Shown here: one piece after another, positions 11,301-24,501 of the stretch
How positions within the stretch are numbered: position 1 is the stretch's first letter
Layout of the letters: the number at the start of each line of letters is the position of its first letter
Origin: Dromaius novaehollandiae
Taxonomy: Eukaryota; Chordata; Aves; Casuariiformes; Dromaiidae
Length of the DNA: 64,000 nt
Reading direction: 5' to 3'
Assembly (NCBI RefSeq): GCF_036370855.1
Contig: NC_088098.1
Span: 39,993,981-40,057,980 of the forward strand
Position numbers and translations under genes: made by a program
The notes under the pieces: model-generated
Told to the model about the DNA's origin: nothing
What the model saw: the letters and a program-made list of their open reading frames with translations, nothing else
Databases searched by the model: none

Positions 11301-13394
11301 CTGATCGGTAGAAAGCCAGATCATTAGTTTCTGTGGAAATGGTATATTTTCAGTGTATTTTGCAAAATGGCTGACCACTGATTTTATTTGAAAGTAATAT
11401 TCTATTCATAAGTGCTGCATGCCCAACAGTTCTTTCCTTCCTTTATAACAAAAGGAAGTAAGTTGCTGCCTATCTATTTTCTATCTGGAGTCATAATACT
11501 GGTAATGCTGATATTGTAATTCTGTCTCAGATATTTATATGCAGAATTACTGTCATGAAGTTCAGCATTAGGAGTGATAGGGAGAGAAATGAGGAATAAT
11601 GTGAGACGTTTAGCAAAATCATTTCTAAGTAGGGTGGCTCTTTAACAGTCTCCAAAAGCTGGTAGATGAACTTTAAAAGTTGTGTACGCTTCAGCAAGCA
11701 CAAGCTATGCTTCAGGAAACCTGAGACTAAGTGACGATAATGTTAGATGCATATTGCCCACTTTGTAAAAAGTGCAGTCGAAAAAACCTTCAGAATCATG
11801 CTTGCCTAAGGATTTGGGAAAAAGGGTGATTTGTGGGTGGATGAGATTTAAGCGTCATATCAATAAGCTAAGAAGTGTTCCGAGGCAACTTGAAACCCTT
11901 TAAGAAAGGGAATTCACACAGAGAAATTGGTGATAGATACTTTGCTGGAATGTATAAAGAATAAATATCATTGCCAACTTGACAATTGAGTGCTATATGC
12001 TGTCTTAAAGACAAGAAAGGAAGAACAATTGCTAGAACGATCTTATATCTCATTGATAAGGTATTGTGGCCTTGTGATATGTCTGTATTTTGGGGGAATT
12101 CCTGCCTGAGTGCTCAGATACTTTCATGTCAGTCTATTTTTTCCATGTAATTTTCTCTTCTACCTCTCACAAAAGTTGCTGTACAAAGATACTTAAATAT
12201 ATTTATTTAAAGAAATAACAAAGGTAAAAATGGAAGTATGGTCAAGATCTACTAATACTACAGAATTCGATTTTACTGGGGGTGTATTTAATGACTTTTG
12301 AGTCTTAACTGGTGTAAATATAGGAAAATCTTCAGTGATACAGGATGCAGGATTCTTGATACGTAACTTAATTTACAGCTCTGAATGCTTGACATTTTCT
12401 TCTTCGCCTTCTAAAGCTTTTCAAGAGACCTTGCTTTGATATTTATTTAAGCAGTTTGAAAATAAAGCCTCAGTTCTTGAAAGCACATATGAATGTCAGT
12501 AGCTTATGCTTCAAATGGACAACTTATGCATATTTTTAACAAGCCTCAGATGTTTTGTTAGAGAGCTGCCATATTTAAGACTTAAATTCTTAGCGTTAGG
12601 CTTCCTTTTCTAAGGGAAGATGGCTTGCTATGTCCTGGGTCTTCTGCAGGTTCTCAGTGCACTCATTCTCAAAACAAATCATCTTTCTTTGCATGTTTTA
12701 GGTATGTTTAGTGCAATTTGGATCTCCTTGTTTCTCAACTGGGACAGCAAGGCTATTTCTATAGTATTCAGTTGATAGATCTTTGTTAGAAATTCACCTA
12801 CGTTTTCGGCTGCTGGTTAGCATCTTTCTTTCAAGTCTGTCTAGCAGTTCATACTGCTTTCGATCCTCAGGCATAGGCCTCAGGAAAAATAATCATGTTA
12901 GCCTGCCTGGAATGAGGCAAGTGAGCATTTCCCAAGTAAAGACAGTTTTCTTGCCACTCAGCTGAAGATGCTTTCAGACAATTCTGGGGTGTATTAGTCT
13001 TTAGTATTTTTTTCCGGTTTGTCATCTTTATATTTTGTCCCTGTCACACAATGCAATAGCAAATAGGTAAACTGAGGCATGTCAATATTCAGGGGGGAAA
13101 AAAAATCTTTCCTACTGTTTATTCCATTCTTGGATTATGCTTCTTTCTTTAAATCTTCCTTAAGAAGCTTTCAAAAATCCATTTAGCCTGACTCAATTTG
13201 AAATATAAATAGCAAGCAGGTCACTGTCCCAAATACCGTGCTGGTGACTCTTTAGTGCTTGGACAGCATCCTGTAAATGCCTGGCACACCCACAGACAAA
13301 CAAGTCTCTGTGGAATAAGCTGATTTAAACACGCGTCGTGAGACCTTTATGTCAGTAACTGCCAGTTTACACCCTGAAACTCCTGGCTGGCCTA
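11301..13394. other. Non-coding DNA, no gene seen
   Basis: AT-rich sequence with only short motif-less frames. I see no further finger-like motif downstream of 11300, no CR1 similarity and no microsatellite of note. Confidence 0.65.
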
Positions 13395-13465
13395 AGATTT
13401 CAATTGTTAAGGAAGGATTAATGATAAATTTGCATGGAGTAAGTCATGAATATTGTTACCACGCT
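13395..13465. promoter_or_regulatory. Candidate enhancer core: SOX-, OTX- and POU-like motif cluster
   Basis: Within about 60 bases the sequence shows CAATTGTT (13401-13408, SOX-like), GGATTA (13415-13420, the OTX/PITX K50 homeodomain core), an overlapping TAATGA (13419-13424), a perfect octamer ATTTGCAT (13428-13435, the POU site) and ATTGTTA (13452-13458, SOX-like). The flanks include an unusual run of CpGs (ACGCGTCG near 13331-13338). Co-occurring SOX, OTX and POU sites are known from neural and eye enhancers; that this is one is inference from motifs alone. Confidence 0.25.
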
Positions 13466-16329
13466 GCGAGATAACTCCTTAGTGTATTCTGCAGTAACGT
13501 ATTCATCTGGCTGTATCCAAAGGTCTCCCTTTGAGGGAAAGGTCTGAAGTAAACATGTTATGTTCCAGGCCTTTCATCTCAAGATGTCAAAGAAGAAGAA
13601 AATGGACCAATTTAATTCCTGGGGTTTTGGCAGACCTCAACCTTGTTGCTGCACTACGACAAGTCTTACCTGGCAAAAAGTGCTAGCTGGAGTATAAGGT
13701 GTAGCCTCTTATCTCACTTATGCCTCTGCGTGGTTCAAGATGAGGTTATCACCTCCCTTGGAGTTATAAATCCTGCTAAGCACATGCACGCTCAACCTGC
13801 TTGTGTCATTGTCGTCTTTATCTATGCAGATATATGAAAAGCTTATACTTAGGACTGGTAGAAATCAAGAGGTATTTTTATCCAAAATCAGTGGTTAGAA
13901 GTATCACTGCCAAATTTTTTTAAGAAGTGCAATTTCCATCAAATTTGTATTTTAGCAACAGATATAAACTTATAATATTTTATAGGGATGTTTTCCAAAA
14001 ATGCTGTGGACTGCCTTATTTAATGATTAAATTATAATATACAATCTATGCAGTAAAATTGCATTCTGAAAAAGTTTAAAATTGTTTTAAATATTTGTAT
14101 AGGAGCTTATATTTTTTATTATGCTTCTAAGGGAATCTGCCTGTCTTCAATTCCAATTTTTGAATTTGTAAGGATATTACCATTAGTATAGTTTCATTCT
14201 TCACTCAGTGATTGAATTTCAGAATAAAGCAGGAAAATACATGGCATGTTTCAAAAAGGTAACTGTTTGTGCGTCTCCTAATCTCTGTTAGAAGCCAAAT
14301 TGCCGGACCCAGCACTGTTTTTTGTGATGATTCCAGTTCCCTTGTAATATCTGCAAGGCACATTCAACTATCTGAAGTACTTTGCAAGAGTCAAGTTTGG
14401 GGGTTGTCCTCAGCTCTCTGAAATGAACGAATAGACGATCAGCATTTCAGGCACAGAGTGTAGCTGGGAACGGCATGCGCTAAGTTCAGGAACTGGCAAT
14501 GTTCACTTTTCCAATAAGTTAATCCAGTTTGCTCTTCATTTTTCAATACAGCAATTAAATTTACTCTCAATTTTCTGATGGTCACTCTGAAATACATGCA
14601 TGAAGATTTATTACGGTAGTGGAAAAAATGACTTTTCCAAAACAGATCCAGTATTTTGCAATGGTGAAACAAAAACAGATTTCATCACTTCCTTTCTTTG
14701 TGTCAAATTTTACCCTTGGAATTCCGAAGTTACTTTTTATGCAACATTTTACTTCTCTTGGAAGATATTGTCTTTAACTTTGCCTTGTCATTCCAGTAAC
14801 TATTCTTAGCATGCATAGTTTTCTTCATTTTGCTTATGATCATATCATTCAGTTAGGGGGAAATAAGTGTATGTGTACACGCAAACACACTTACACCCCT
14901 ACCTGCATGCTATCTAATGTAAAGAGCTGACTCTACAAATTCCTCATTGCAACCATTCCCCAAACATCAAAGGTTTATTTTTTGGTTTAAGGAAGTATAA
15001 ATAGAGCTAGAAACTGAACACTAATTTTATGCAAGTTACTATAATCTTCACTCTTATAATGACAAGAAGAGTGAGGAAAAATTTGCATGAAGAGTGCAAC
15101 AAGTGAGGATGAACTTGAATTAGATCTTTAACAAGAGCTTACGTACCTGCGGTAGATCTACTCATTAGATGCACTTTCCTCCCTGAGGGACTTGGATTCA
15201 TCTTAAACAATGGTTTGCAAGAGGCATAAAGAAGATGACATACAGCATCAACAGCCTTAAATTTTAGAAGTATAGTCTATGCTATAGCTCATGCACAAAA
15301 AGGAAGAAAGTACATTATCTGCTAGAAGCCATTTCTATCGAGGAACTTGTTTGCAGTTACTTTTTCTGATCATGCTCCCTAACATCATGAAAAGATTTTT
15401 TTAAAAAACAGTATTAATGTTTGGGACAAGCAGGTGAAGCAAGAAAGTGTATAATAATGTCACTTGACGTGGGATTAAATGGAGTCCTCGTTACAGAGGC
15501 TAATACCACGATGTGATATGGAAATAGCTTCTGTTTTATGGGGATTTTTAATTCCTTACCTTTTCCCTCTCTCGTTTCTATACATATTTGGTTTGATGTT
15601 AGGGGGAAAGCTTAACTGCTCTGAATTTAGCTTTACCAGCCACTTCAACTTTATTTAATTTTTTAAACTTAATTTAACTTTTCACGTCTTCTCCATTCTT
15701 TTTTACACATTTAAGCATGATTTTCCCAGTGGTTTTCCTTTTCTTTCCCATCTATGTCAACTAATAAAGCATTTTTAATGTCACCCATTCATTTTCTGCT
15801 TATTGTACTGATGCCTGTTAGGATTCTTTTTATTGATAAGATGTCCACCAAACTCAAGATCAGAAGCTCAAGAACATGCTTGAAAGATCATGTGAAAGAA
15901 ATAATTATCAAATATTTATTGATGCATATATCACTTTTACTGATAGATTTTTTGGCTAAGATGAATGATTTTTTGAGTGTTTGATTGATCTTTAAATAGA
16001 AGACTACCAAACCTATATATATGTGTGTGTGCATGTCACATTAAAAAGAAGTCTTGGTTCTTAAGGACCTGTCGAAATATAGGAGAGGCTGAACTGGTGA
16101 AGAAGTTAGTGAAGTAAACACATGGTCAATATGGTAGGAAACTTTGAAATTGCATAGCAAAAGTCTTAGTTTATCTAGGACCAGTTGTGGTTTAATTATA
16201 GATATTACACAAGTACTGCATGTAATACCATATAATGCTTTATCTGTATCCTAAATTATCGAATATTTATTTAATTGATATTTGGAAAATTAATCAAGGC
16301 TATGCATCTTTAGCCATGTCAGTATTGTA
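13466..16329. other. Non-coding DNA, no gene seen
   Basis: No supported gene or named repeat. A second perfect POU octamer ATTTGCAT lies at 15081-15088, without the companion motifs seen near 13400. A TATATATGTGTGTG stretch near 16014-16031 is a short mixed dinucleotide repeat. Confidence 0.65.
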
Positions 16330-16525
16330 AGGTCAAAGATCTTAGAGATCATCTTCTCCATCCATCTGTCCAAGGTTAGGATCAGCTACACATAACATAT
16401 GTAATCCTAAAAATCTCCAATGTAGACAACTCCATAACCTCCCTAAGCAATCCTTTTCATTGCTTACACCTTCTTACAGTAGTTTTTACCACGCCCCCAC
16501 CTCATATGCCCAGCCTAAACCTTCC
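16330..16525 (-). mobile_element. Old CR1 LINE 3' fragment
   Basis: Read on the plus strand, the block runs through AGATCATC, an aggatcagct-like segment, ATCTCCAATGTAGACAACTC, CATAACCTCCCTAAGCA and ACAGTAGTTTTTACC. That is the order seen in the antisense of the CR1 3' region. Divergence is substantial and the terminal octamers are absent, so this is an ancient, truncated copy. The upstream edge is fairly clear at GATCAT; the other edge fades near 16525. It has no coding capacity. Confidence 0.7.
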
Positions 16526-17134
16526 TTGATGCTTGATGCTTCTGAGATTATTTTTTTGGTACTACTTCTCAGAGCAATGCAAAAGGAGGCATAAGGAGTT
16601 CCTAGATTAGTGTTGAGGAATTCTGGTCACATCTATTAGTGTTAGAAAGCCTTCACCTGCTCAAGTCCCATTGTTCTGCACAGCCAGAATAAACAATGAT
16701 GATTACAGGGTCAGTGTTTTCTTTCATTTAAGAAAGATGGCATTTAATGTAATTTTGTCCTTTTAAGTAAAGTCTTCTCTAAGACAGATATAATTGCAAA
16801 ATCACAACTCGGTCTTAAAAAAGACAGGCTCCAAGAACTAGAGACTAGATTACCTGTTGGGATCTTCATATGACACTGCTTGATAGCAACTGAGCTGCAG
16901 TCTCATTATGTAAACTTAGCCTTTTAAGAGTTGCTTTGGTGCAGTCTAAGATGGTCATCTCAGCTTCCTTTGTTGTCAGCAGAAAGAAATAGGTGGAATG
17001 AATTGCTTTGAGGCTGTTCCTCGCTCTCCGCTGACTATGGATAAACCCTAGACAACAATCTCTGACTGGCCACTGTATTTTTTTTTTCCTTTTGTCAGAG
17101 GAAATTTTGTAAGATCAAGGCTATGTGTAAAGTT

Positions 17135-17150
17135 ATCACCCTCTGGTGAA
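17135..17150 (-). promoter_or_regulatory. Possible CTCF-like motif
   Basis: ATCACCCTCTGGTGAA resembles the reverse-complement CTCF core, in which CCCTCTGGTG is the most constrained part. The flanking positions do not match the consensus perfectly. CTCF sites organise chromatin loops; occupancy cannot be judged from sequence. Confidence 0.25.
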
Positions 17151-17183
17151 TCTTGAGAGGCCTCCAGCTGTTCCTCCAATCCC

Positions 17184-17190
17184 TATAAAA
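17184..17190 (+). promoter_or_regulatory. TATA-box-like site (weak)
   Basis: TATAAAA sits in a locally GC-richer context between E-box-like CAGCTG elements (17165-17170 and near 17205-17210) and is followed about 25-35 bases later by a pyrimidine-rich stretch. This would fit a core promoter firing rightward. There is no open frame or CpG island nearby, so it may be chance. Confidence 0.15.
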
Positions 17191-17454
17191 CTCCAGAGCT
17201 GCACCAGCTGGTTTCTTTCTTTCTTGAAAGACGACCTTTGCCCAGTCCTGTCGTGCTTAAACCCCCTTCTCTCTCTTTGTCAATCCCTCCTCCATTTGTC
17301 GGAGTCTTACTGAAGGTCTTACACAAATCACCGCAGAATTAATGGAAAGTTTCTCTTTGATTTCACAAGGCTCCGAAGAAAGTCTTCTGCTTGCACTGTG
17401 ACCCTAGAGGAGGTTCCCAGGCTTCCCTCTTTTACAGCCAGCTCTCCCCCCTCT

Positions 17455-17565
17455 GAATTTGATGATCAGCTTTTGGATCAAACAGCTGTCAAATGCTGTG
17501 CTGGGCACTAAGTAACTGCTGCTAATTTCAATTTCCATACATGATGAAGCCTGGTACACGTACCC
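17455..17565. promoter_or_regulatory. Regulatory-looking patch with E-box and TGTCA motifs
   Basis: GGATCAAACAGCTGTCAAAT (17475-17494) packs a TCF-like ATCAAA, a CAGCTG E-box and a CTGTCA motif of the MEIS/TGIF type. AATTTCAATTTCC and a pair of ACGT-containing sites (near 17558 and 17571) follow. Dense, non-repetitive words of this sort often belong to conserved non-coding elements. There is no direct evidence of conservation here. Confidence 0.2.
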
Positions 17566-18069
17566 CCCAGCACGTGAGATCTGAATTCAACTTTCTGAAG
17601 TATATTAAATGAGAGCAGAAATTTCCTGTAAATTCACAGTTTCTTTCCTCTAATGGTAGTGCAGATAGAGCTTAAAGCTATCACAAATTCTTACTGTTTA
17701 TCTTTTTTGATGCACGCTTGGTTTCTCCCATATTCCATTAACAGTAATGCAGTTGAGCATTTTACAGTCTCTCACAAACACATTCTCTGTGCCAAAACAC
17801 TTTTTACCCAAATATTGGCATATTTGTCCATGGGAGCACATAAGAGAGGGTGGGATAAAAGCTACTGCGAGGCATAGGCTCTGCCTCTGCTAGCAATAGC
17901 AAATTAGAGGTCTCGTACAGCAAGTACAAAGAACTGCCTGCAGCAACTTCTCCCTGACGGTGCTGCCTGTTGTTTTAGACCCCTGAGAGCCCAGATCTGT
18001 TTTGTGGCATGGAGCTGCCTGTCGCTTCCCAGAACGCTGTAATAGGAAGCTGTTGCCTCCCTTGTGCAG

Positions 18070-18196
18070 CTCCCAGTCGTTCTGCTGTGTAGCCATTGCC
18101 AATGTTTCAAAAATGAGCCTAGGCTGCTATTGCAACGCTTCGCTGTGCCGCCTTCTTGACAGATGGCGTTCAGTTATGCAGCCGGCACAGCTGAAA
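18070..18196 (+). other. Candidate exon, open in one frame, product unknown
   Basis: A good acceptor (pyrimidine-rich TTGCCTCCCTTGTGCAG ending at 18069) and a donor GTAAGT (18197-18202) bound 127 bases. One frame, starting at 18071, stays open through all 42 codons and ends exactly at the donor. The translation is rich in Cys and Ser (for example S-F-C-C-V-A near its start) and matches no family I recognise. Local CpG density is higher than in the flanks. Minus-strand frames overlap the 5' half and look like shadows. It could be a coding or lncRNA exon, or chance. Confidence 0.2.
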
Positions 18197-18202
18197 GTAA
18201 GT

Positions 18203-21200
18203 TGTGGAAGTGTGATTCCACTGTAAAGCTTTTCCAGCGCTGCTGCTCAGAAAAACTATAGTGACGGAAAGTAACAGTTTAAAATTCTATTGATGTACAT
18301 AAAAGCATTTATTCATCCCCCATTGCACACAAGACTGGAAAGTATTGCTGTGCCCATGAGCAGCAATTTGTGTTACCTGAGTATCATGGAGCTCCATTGC
18401 ATTCAAAACTAGACCTGCTGTATCCTGACTTGCCAAGTTGGTATGAGAAATAGATGTCATTTTTTTAATAGGTTTGACTGGTTTGTATGTTGGGGGTCAT
18501 TAATAGTCACGCACACTGCAACTTCAAGTGTTGGAGATGCTGCATAGTAGAGGCATGAAAGAGTGATGTGGGCAGTGCATGCCTTTTATCTGAGGCAATG
18601 AGACATTGTCAGCCTTTCACGCAAAGCAATTGCACAAAAGAAAGGCCAAGTGTCCTGTTACTTGGTAGGGTGTGCAAGCTTGGTGACTACGTCCCACTAA
18701 CGTAGATACCTGGCTTTTGCACTGCTCACATCTGGCTCACATCTGACTGGGCAGGGAACATGCATGAGTATCACATGGAAGGAATGGAAGAGCCTTGCCT
18801 GACATTCATATGCAGAAAGCTCAGATTTTACACAGTTTTAAGAAAAAACAGACTGGCAAAGTCTGGAATCTTGAAGTATTATTGGAGTTCTCAGGAGACA
18901 CACAGGAAGCTCTGTGAGACAGTGACTCTCTTATCATTAAAGTAGGGTTTTTTTTTTTTCTTTTTTGATAAACTATCTAGTCTCAAAGAAAGCTAAGACT
19001 GCAAATATTTTTACTGGGGCCCTATAGAGGTTAAGATATTTTTCTATACACACCTCTTCCAACATGGAAATTCAAAAATAAAATCTGCCTCTCATGTCAG
19101 TCCCCTCACAGTCATAGACACTGGTATAAAGCTAGGTCCATAGAGGCAAAGCTGTGCCTAAGATAGTGTAAATCTTAGGGTTTCTCCTTGATAAGGGTTA
19201 TACAGCCAATTACATATATAGATATGCTACAAGAAAGCAGGCTAGCAACCTATGGCATTTGCATTAGAGCATCTTAAATTTGAAGGCAGATGTTGAAATT
19301 TTGCTTAAAATGTTATAAATTGACTTGGACTCTCCTCCTTCCTTACTCGGACTCTAGCTGGCTTCACTTCTCCACCAATTTTCTTCACTTCTATTATTTC
19401 TCATTCTGAGGCAGTATGATTGCTTGTTGTCAACGAACGTACTGTGTAAGGTGTCTGCCTCTAAATTGCTTTCAAGCTGATAACTCTTTTTAATAAGCTG
19501 TGAGACAGTGCTCAGCATGTTTAATGTTTCTATTATTTTTCTACAAAATTAAAAACCTTTGCCAAGTTTTTTTCTCTTGTTCAAATCTTTTTTACCCCCT
19601 AGTCAGTTCATGGGGGGAGAGGATTTGTGCTACAGGTGCACAGTTCTGAGCACAGATGTCTCTCTTGCCTTGTCATGAAAGCTCATCATACAAAACAAAA
19701 CCACTGCCAACCAGCCACTAAAAGGAAAATACGTATTCACTGATGATGACTTTTGCTTGTGTTTCTTCCCCCTGTAAAATAAAAATGCAGGTGTAGAGCT
19801 CTATATGCAGTTGGCTCTGGTGCCCCTTTAAGTTTTGTAGAAAATAAAAAACACATGTATTTGCCAACATGTTGTTTAAAAAAACCCACCAGATTTAGAA
19901 AAAGGAATCAAAGTGACAGTGCCTTCATAAGTCTGGCAACAAAGGAGGAAAAAACGACTTCACAGCCTGATGTTGCTTGAGTTTGGCAGCCAAACGGGGT
20001 TTGCACAGGCTGCTGTTGGCAGCAGTTTTCACTGGTTTAGGGTCTCCTTTCTGGAAAGACAAGATCCAGCTGTCAGGCGTGGACGCCCAGTCTGTGTAGG
20101 CAAGGTTGGCCTGTGTGCTGTCCTACTGAGCAGCCCCTCTTCTGCGCCTCTCCTGTCTGCCCTGCTCTGCATGCCGTTCTCTTACCATTATTATCATTAT
20201 CGTTTCCCTTTAAAACTTTGGGGGATATTACCTAGCAAATACCTTAAATTCTGTTTAATCCTTTCTCTCACAGGGGGTGTAATTTACTATTTTCCCCCTT
20301 TTGGTTATACAGATCTCTGAAATGAATACTCCTTTTCCTGCAATTCCTTATATGTAAGCCAGTAACAAGTCTCCCTGGAGACTGGATAAAACAGCAGTAT
20401 CAAACATTTTAGCCTGTTATGGTCTTAAATTTTATCATGTTGTGTTCCTAAACAAGGAGAAAGAACTTCTTGTTATTTTCCTTAAATATTTATGTTCTAA
20501 TTTATATATTTGATTTAGGCTAAACTTACTGTTGCATTACAGCAAGAATTGAAAATGATGGCAAGATTTCTCTGCAAGAACTGAGTTACATTCCTGTACA
20601 CTTAGAATTAATGCTGTTGTCACTGCCAAATATTGTTTGCATTTGAGCATTGTTTGAATTGATAAATGCAGTGTTGTTATTTCATATAGTAAGCTAAATA
20701 AAAATAACCTAGGATCTCTGTAATGTTCATTGATTATCTTTGGTAGATCCCTCAAAATACACAGCACTTAACTGAAAAAGAAATCTTTACCATTACTGAT
20801 CAGATTATGGTTATAATCCTGATGCAGCTGGCCCCATGACTGTCCCTGGCTGATACAGATCATCAGGATTTAGCGCTGCTTCTTTCAGACTCTCTGGGTA
20901 GAAAAATGAAATTATCATGAATTCTTCCTAGAGTGATAGCATAGAAGAAATTATTCAGTCCTCAAAAAAGATTTTTTAAAGCAATGGCTATTACTAAAAA
21001 AAAAATTTTAAATTTCTTTTAGAAAGTGGTTCTTTTGTTGCTCTTGAACTGAAGATATTTGAGTGAACACTTTGTATGTGACAAAATTTTAAAAACTATA
21101 ACTTTCCAGAATTCAGGATAAGAATCTTTCTGGATCTGGAAAGAGTTCTGGATAAATTGTGCATACGGAATAATATATAGCTATACTATTTTCTTATTAG

Positions 21201-24200
21201 AAAACAACTTCTCAGTATTTCTGTGCTAAGTGGAATTTTCTCAGTGGGTTAATAGCTGAACTAGAGCTGTTGTTTGTTCACATAACTGTGATCTTACTTT
21301 TCCCCTGCCCTGGTAACTTATTTTTTTTTCTGTAATTTGGCAAGGAAAATTGGATTTTTGATCATAAAGTTATAAAGTTGCAGAGTTGCAGTGACATTTG
21401 CCTTATATTACCTCTGTAGGTCCCAAGGATGTGCTTTTTCCTCTGTAGTCCCCCATTCCAATATGCACAGAGTCCAACCTGCTATGCATGTGAGTTTGAG
21501 GGACTTCCACTAAATAAGAACTCACTTGTTGTTTCAGGGTCAATCCCTCCTGATACAGAAACTTTATCCAATTGATTAGGGTCAGAAATATCCTTTCCAA
21601 GGTCAGCAGTCATGCACCTCCATCCAGGAAGTCGGGTTCACTTCCACATCTCGAGAATGCTCAAAATATTTACAACAACGTATCAAGACAATAAAGACAA
21701 TAAAAGCTTAGGCGTTAGAAGTTTGCTTGTGTGCATGAGTTGACAGTTGAGGAGAAATTATTGCCCTCATTGTGCAATGGAGAAGGTGTGTTTTGGCACT
21801 TCTTTTACAACGGTTTTTGGGGGATAGTGGGTTGTTTGGTTAGGAAGGGGCAGTCTGCAGCTCTATCCACACATAGATGTGGTACATCCAGATTAGTATA
21901 AACCAGTGTTATGAGTGATACAGCTGAACACTTTTTCCTGGTGTCATCCTAAATCTTCCCTTTGTTGCTATGAACTCAGTGAAATCTCATTATACCAAGG
22001 TTAAAGCCAGCCAAACAAAATCCATGTATTCCTATCTGCTTTGTCTGTATTACTCAAATGGCTATAGAAGTCGATCTCCATTTAGTTACTCTTTGACTTA
22101 ACTGGCATGTATTTAGCCCATCTAATATTTCCATAAGGCTGTCTTGCCAGAGAATTATCACTTCTGTTAGGATATCCGGGATTCCTTCCAGTCTGTCATT
22201 GTCTCTCTGTAATGAGATGTCCAGAACTGCTGCAGGTGTAGTTGTATTTATTGTCCTACATAGATGAAATACCCTCTGTAGATTGAATGCTGTTTAAAAA
22301 GCTATGGACTTCGTGTTGCCAAACCACATTGCAAAAGCATTTCTTGATTGCTTCACTACTATTGCTAGGTGTCTCTTGACGGTTTTGAGGGTGGAGTATT
22401 AATTATTTTTCAGTTCATTGAAACAAAGAAGCCTCATCTTTCCATTTCCATAGAAGTATAAGGCAACTAAACTGACTAGGCACCTACCTTTTACTTGGCA
22501 TAGGTTAAGTAGGATGTGTCCCCTGTGAAATAGGTTGTAAAAAGCAATTGTTACAGCCTAAGTGACATGAAAATTCAGTGAAGGGAAGGCAAACCTTTGT
22601 CTGTGAAAGACAGACCATCACGTCCATAGTCATACTTTCTGAGACTTATATAAATGATGAATACAACTCATTTTTGATTGGCTTATTGTGTAGAAGAAGG
22701 CAGAACTAGTGCATAGCTAACTCGGATATTAGGCATCACCTGCATAAGGGAGATAGAGGCACCTCTGTCACTTTTATAGGTGCAGACCAAGAGATGGGAA
22801 GGAATAGTATCTAAAATTGCAGTCACAAATGTTGTTTTTCTCTCAGAGACTGTATCATCTTTAAAATTCAGCGGTTCCCCTGATGTCTGTCAATATGTCT
22901 GTTTGTTTTGTGGAAGAGAAAGATGAAATGCTCATTTTTGGTAAGGTCAAAACCTTTTGTTTTCAAGCTTACCTGGAAAGTTTTGATTGTTTCAAGATTC
23001 ATATTCTTGCCTTAACATATAAAATAAAAATGTAACTGTATATGCTCTGAAAAAGAAAGTATAATTGCATTTATCTCCTACCTTAAAAGTCCAGTCAAGG
23101 GAAAAGTATATAATTTTGTCAAAACTGTATAGTTTAGTTGTTGTCCCTGTAACTAAAGAAGAAGCATTAGAATTTTTTTGGGTTTTTTTACTATCATTTT
23201 TATGGGATAGAAATTGCTATATTCAGTCATTTATTGAGTTATTTTTGAAACTCTGAATGGAGTGTGCAAGGTCAGCATAGCAAGAGGCTAGGTTGTATGA
23301 TGCACAAATGTAAAGACACAATCCAGATATCATTATTAGTATACAAGCTGGGCTCAGTTGTTCTATTTCAAACACCAGTTCGAATAGTTCAGCTTAATGG
23401 GGACACTTTTCATAATAACTGAATTCCAGACTGCCCTTCCATTGCGATCTCCCTGTGGAGCTAGTGCTATAAGTAAAATCAAAGCTTCACTGGAGAGTGC
23501 AGCTCTGCCTAGGACTTAACCCCCTCTTTCTGTCAGGACCTTGGACAAGACCAAGTGAGCCAACAACTCCCTGCCGGGTGTGGGAAGCTCCCAACAGAGG
23601 AATTTTCAAAGATTTTCCTCTAAGAAGGATCCTATTTTTCTAAAGAGAACATGCGGCTTTGTTAGCCCCCATCTTTGTAGGGATGCAATCAGCATTTTTT
23701 CTCTCCGTTAGAAAGTAACATCAGCGTAAGTACTGAGCTCACTTACCAATAAACCACGAGGTAGAACAAAGTATTCAAAATGTAATCACAACTATCCTCA
23801 CTTGAAGAAGACTTGGACTGATGTGAATCATAACTGCCCTTCTTTACAAAGATAACATTGTGTAAATTTTCCTATCCAGAAGCAATGAGACATGCTACAA
23901 TGACCATGACTTAATCATTCTGACTAAAAAGAGGATCAGCATTTACAAGTGAATATGTTGACTTTTGAAATACTTTTTAGAGAGAAATATGGCAAATTAT
24001 AAAAAACTTATAAAAACTACTACTTTATATTAATACGTATGACCTAACAGCTACTAATTTTACTTGGAAAATATAGGGTCATTGAGATATCAAAGGTAAT
24101 TATGATTTCAGTAAAAATACTTGCAAAAAGTAGAGTGGATATCACTTTTGCAGTATCTGCAAGAATTCCCTTGACCCGTTAACACTTACGTGTATAGACA

Positions 24201-24488
24201 ATGTAGTTGCTTTTACAGTCGGTGAATGTAATGATAAATTTATAGGATAGTTGAGAATTAAAACAGCATAGATAGTCACAGATGGGGGTTTTGCTTTTCT
24301 CCTGGAGTTGGCTGGCTTTGCTACACTTTAGCTGTTGATTAAAACCTATTATGGAGTGGCAGTTTGCTATCAAATGGCCCTTTAAAGGACTGGTTTATAA
24401 CCCCACAACTAATGACCTTGGATTCCTCTTGGATCTGGTACAGATTTCAATAGCTTTTCTCCACACCCTCCTTACCAAAATAAATCTC
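18203..24488. other. Non-coding DNA, no gene seen
   Basis: More than six kilobases of AT-rich sequence with no supported gene. A frame of 116 codons at 19970-20320 crosses a GC-richer patch (about 19980-20175) but has no motif and ends in hydrophobic AT-coded residues, so I do not call it. A stretch near 22190-22370 has faint CR1-like order but is too eroded to assign. Confidence 0.6.
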
Positions 24489-24501
24489 AAAAAAAAAAAA
24501 A
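24489..24501. repeat. A13 homopolymer
   Basis: An uninterrupted A run followed by GAAGAAG. There is no polyadenylation signal at the usual distance upstream and no recognisable retroposed body before it. Confidence 0.8.

Noticed and set aside
10828..11304. Longest open frame in the window (158 codons)
   Set aside because: Read as one protein it has no domain. Its interpretable zinc-finger features lie in more than one frame, so the open frame itself is chance extension across a pseudogene.
19970..20320. 116-codon open frame
   Set aside because: It crosses a GC-richer patch with few stops, has no motif, no splice support and an AT-driven hydrophobic tail.
22190..22370. Faint antisense CR1-like order (GTCCAGAACTGCTGCAGGTG, then CACATTGC)
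   Set aside because: Too diverged to assign by eye; a profile search of this interval with a CR1 model would decide.
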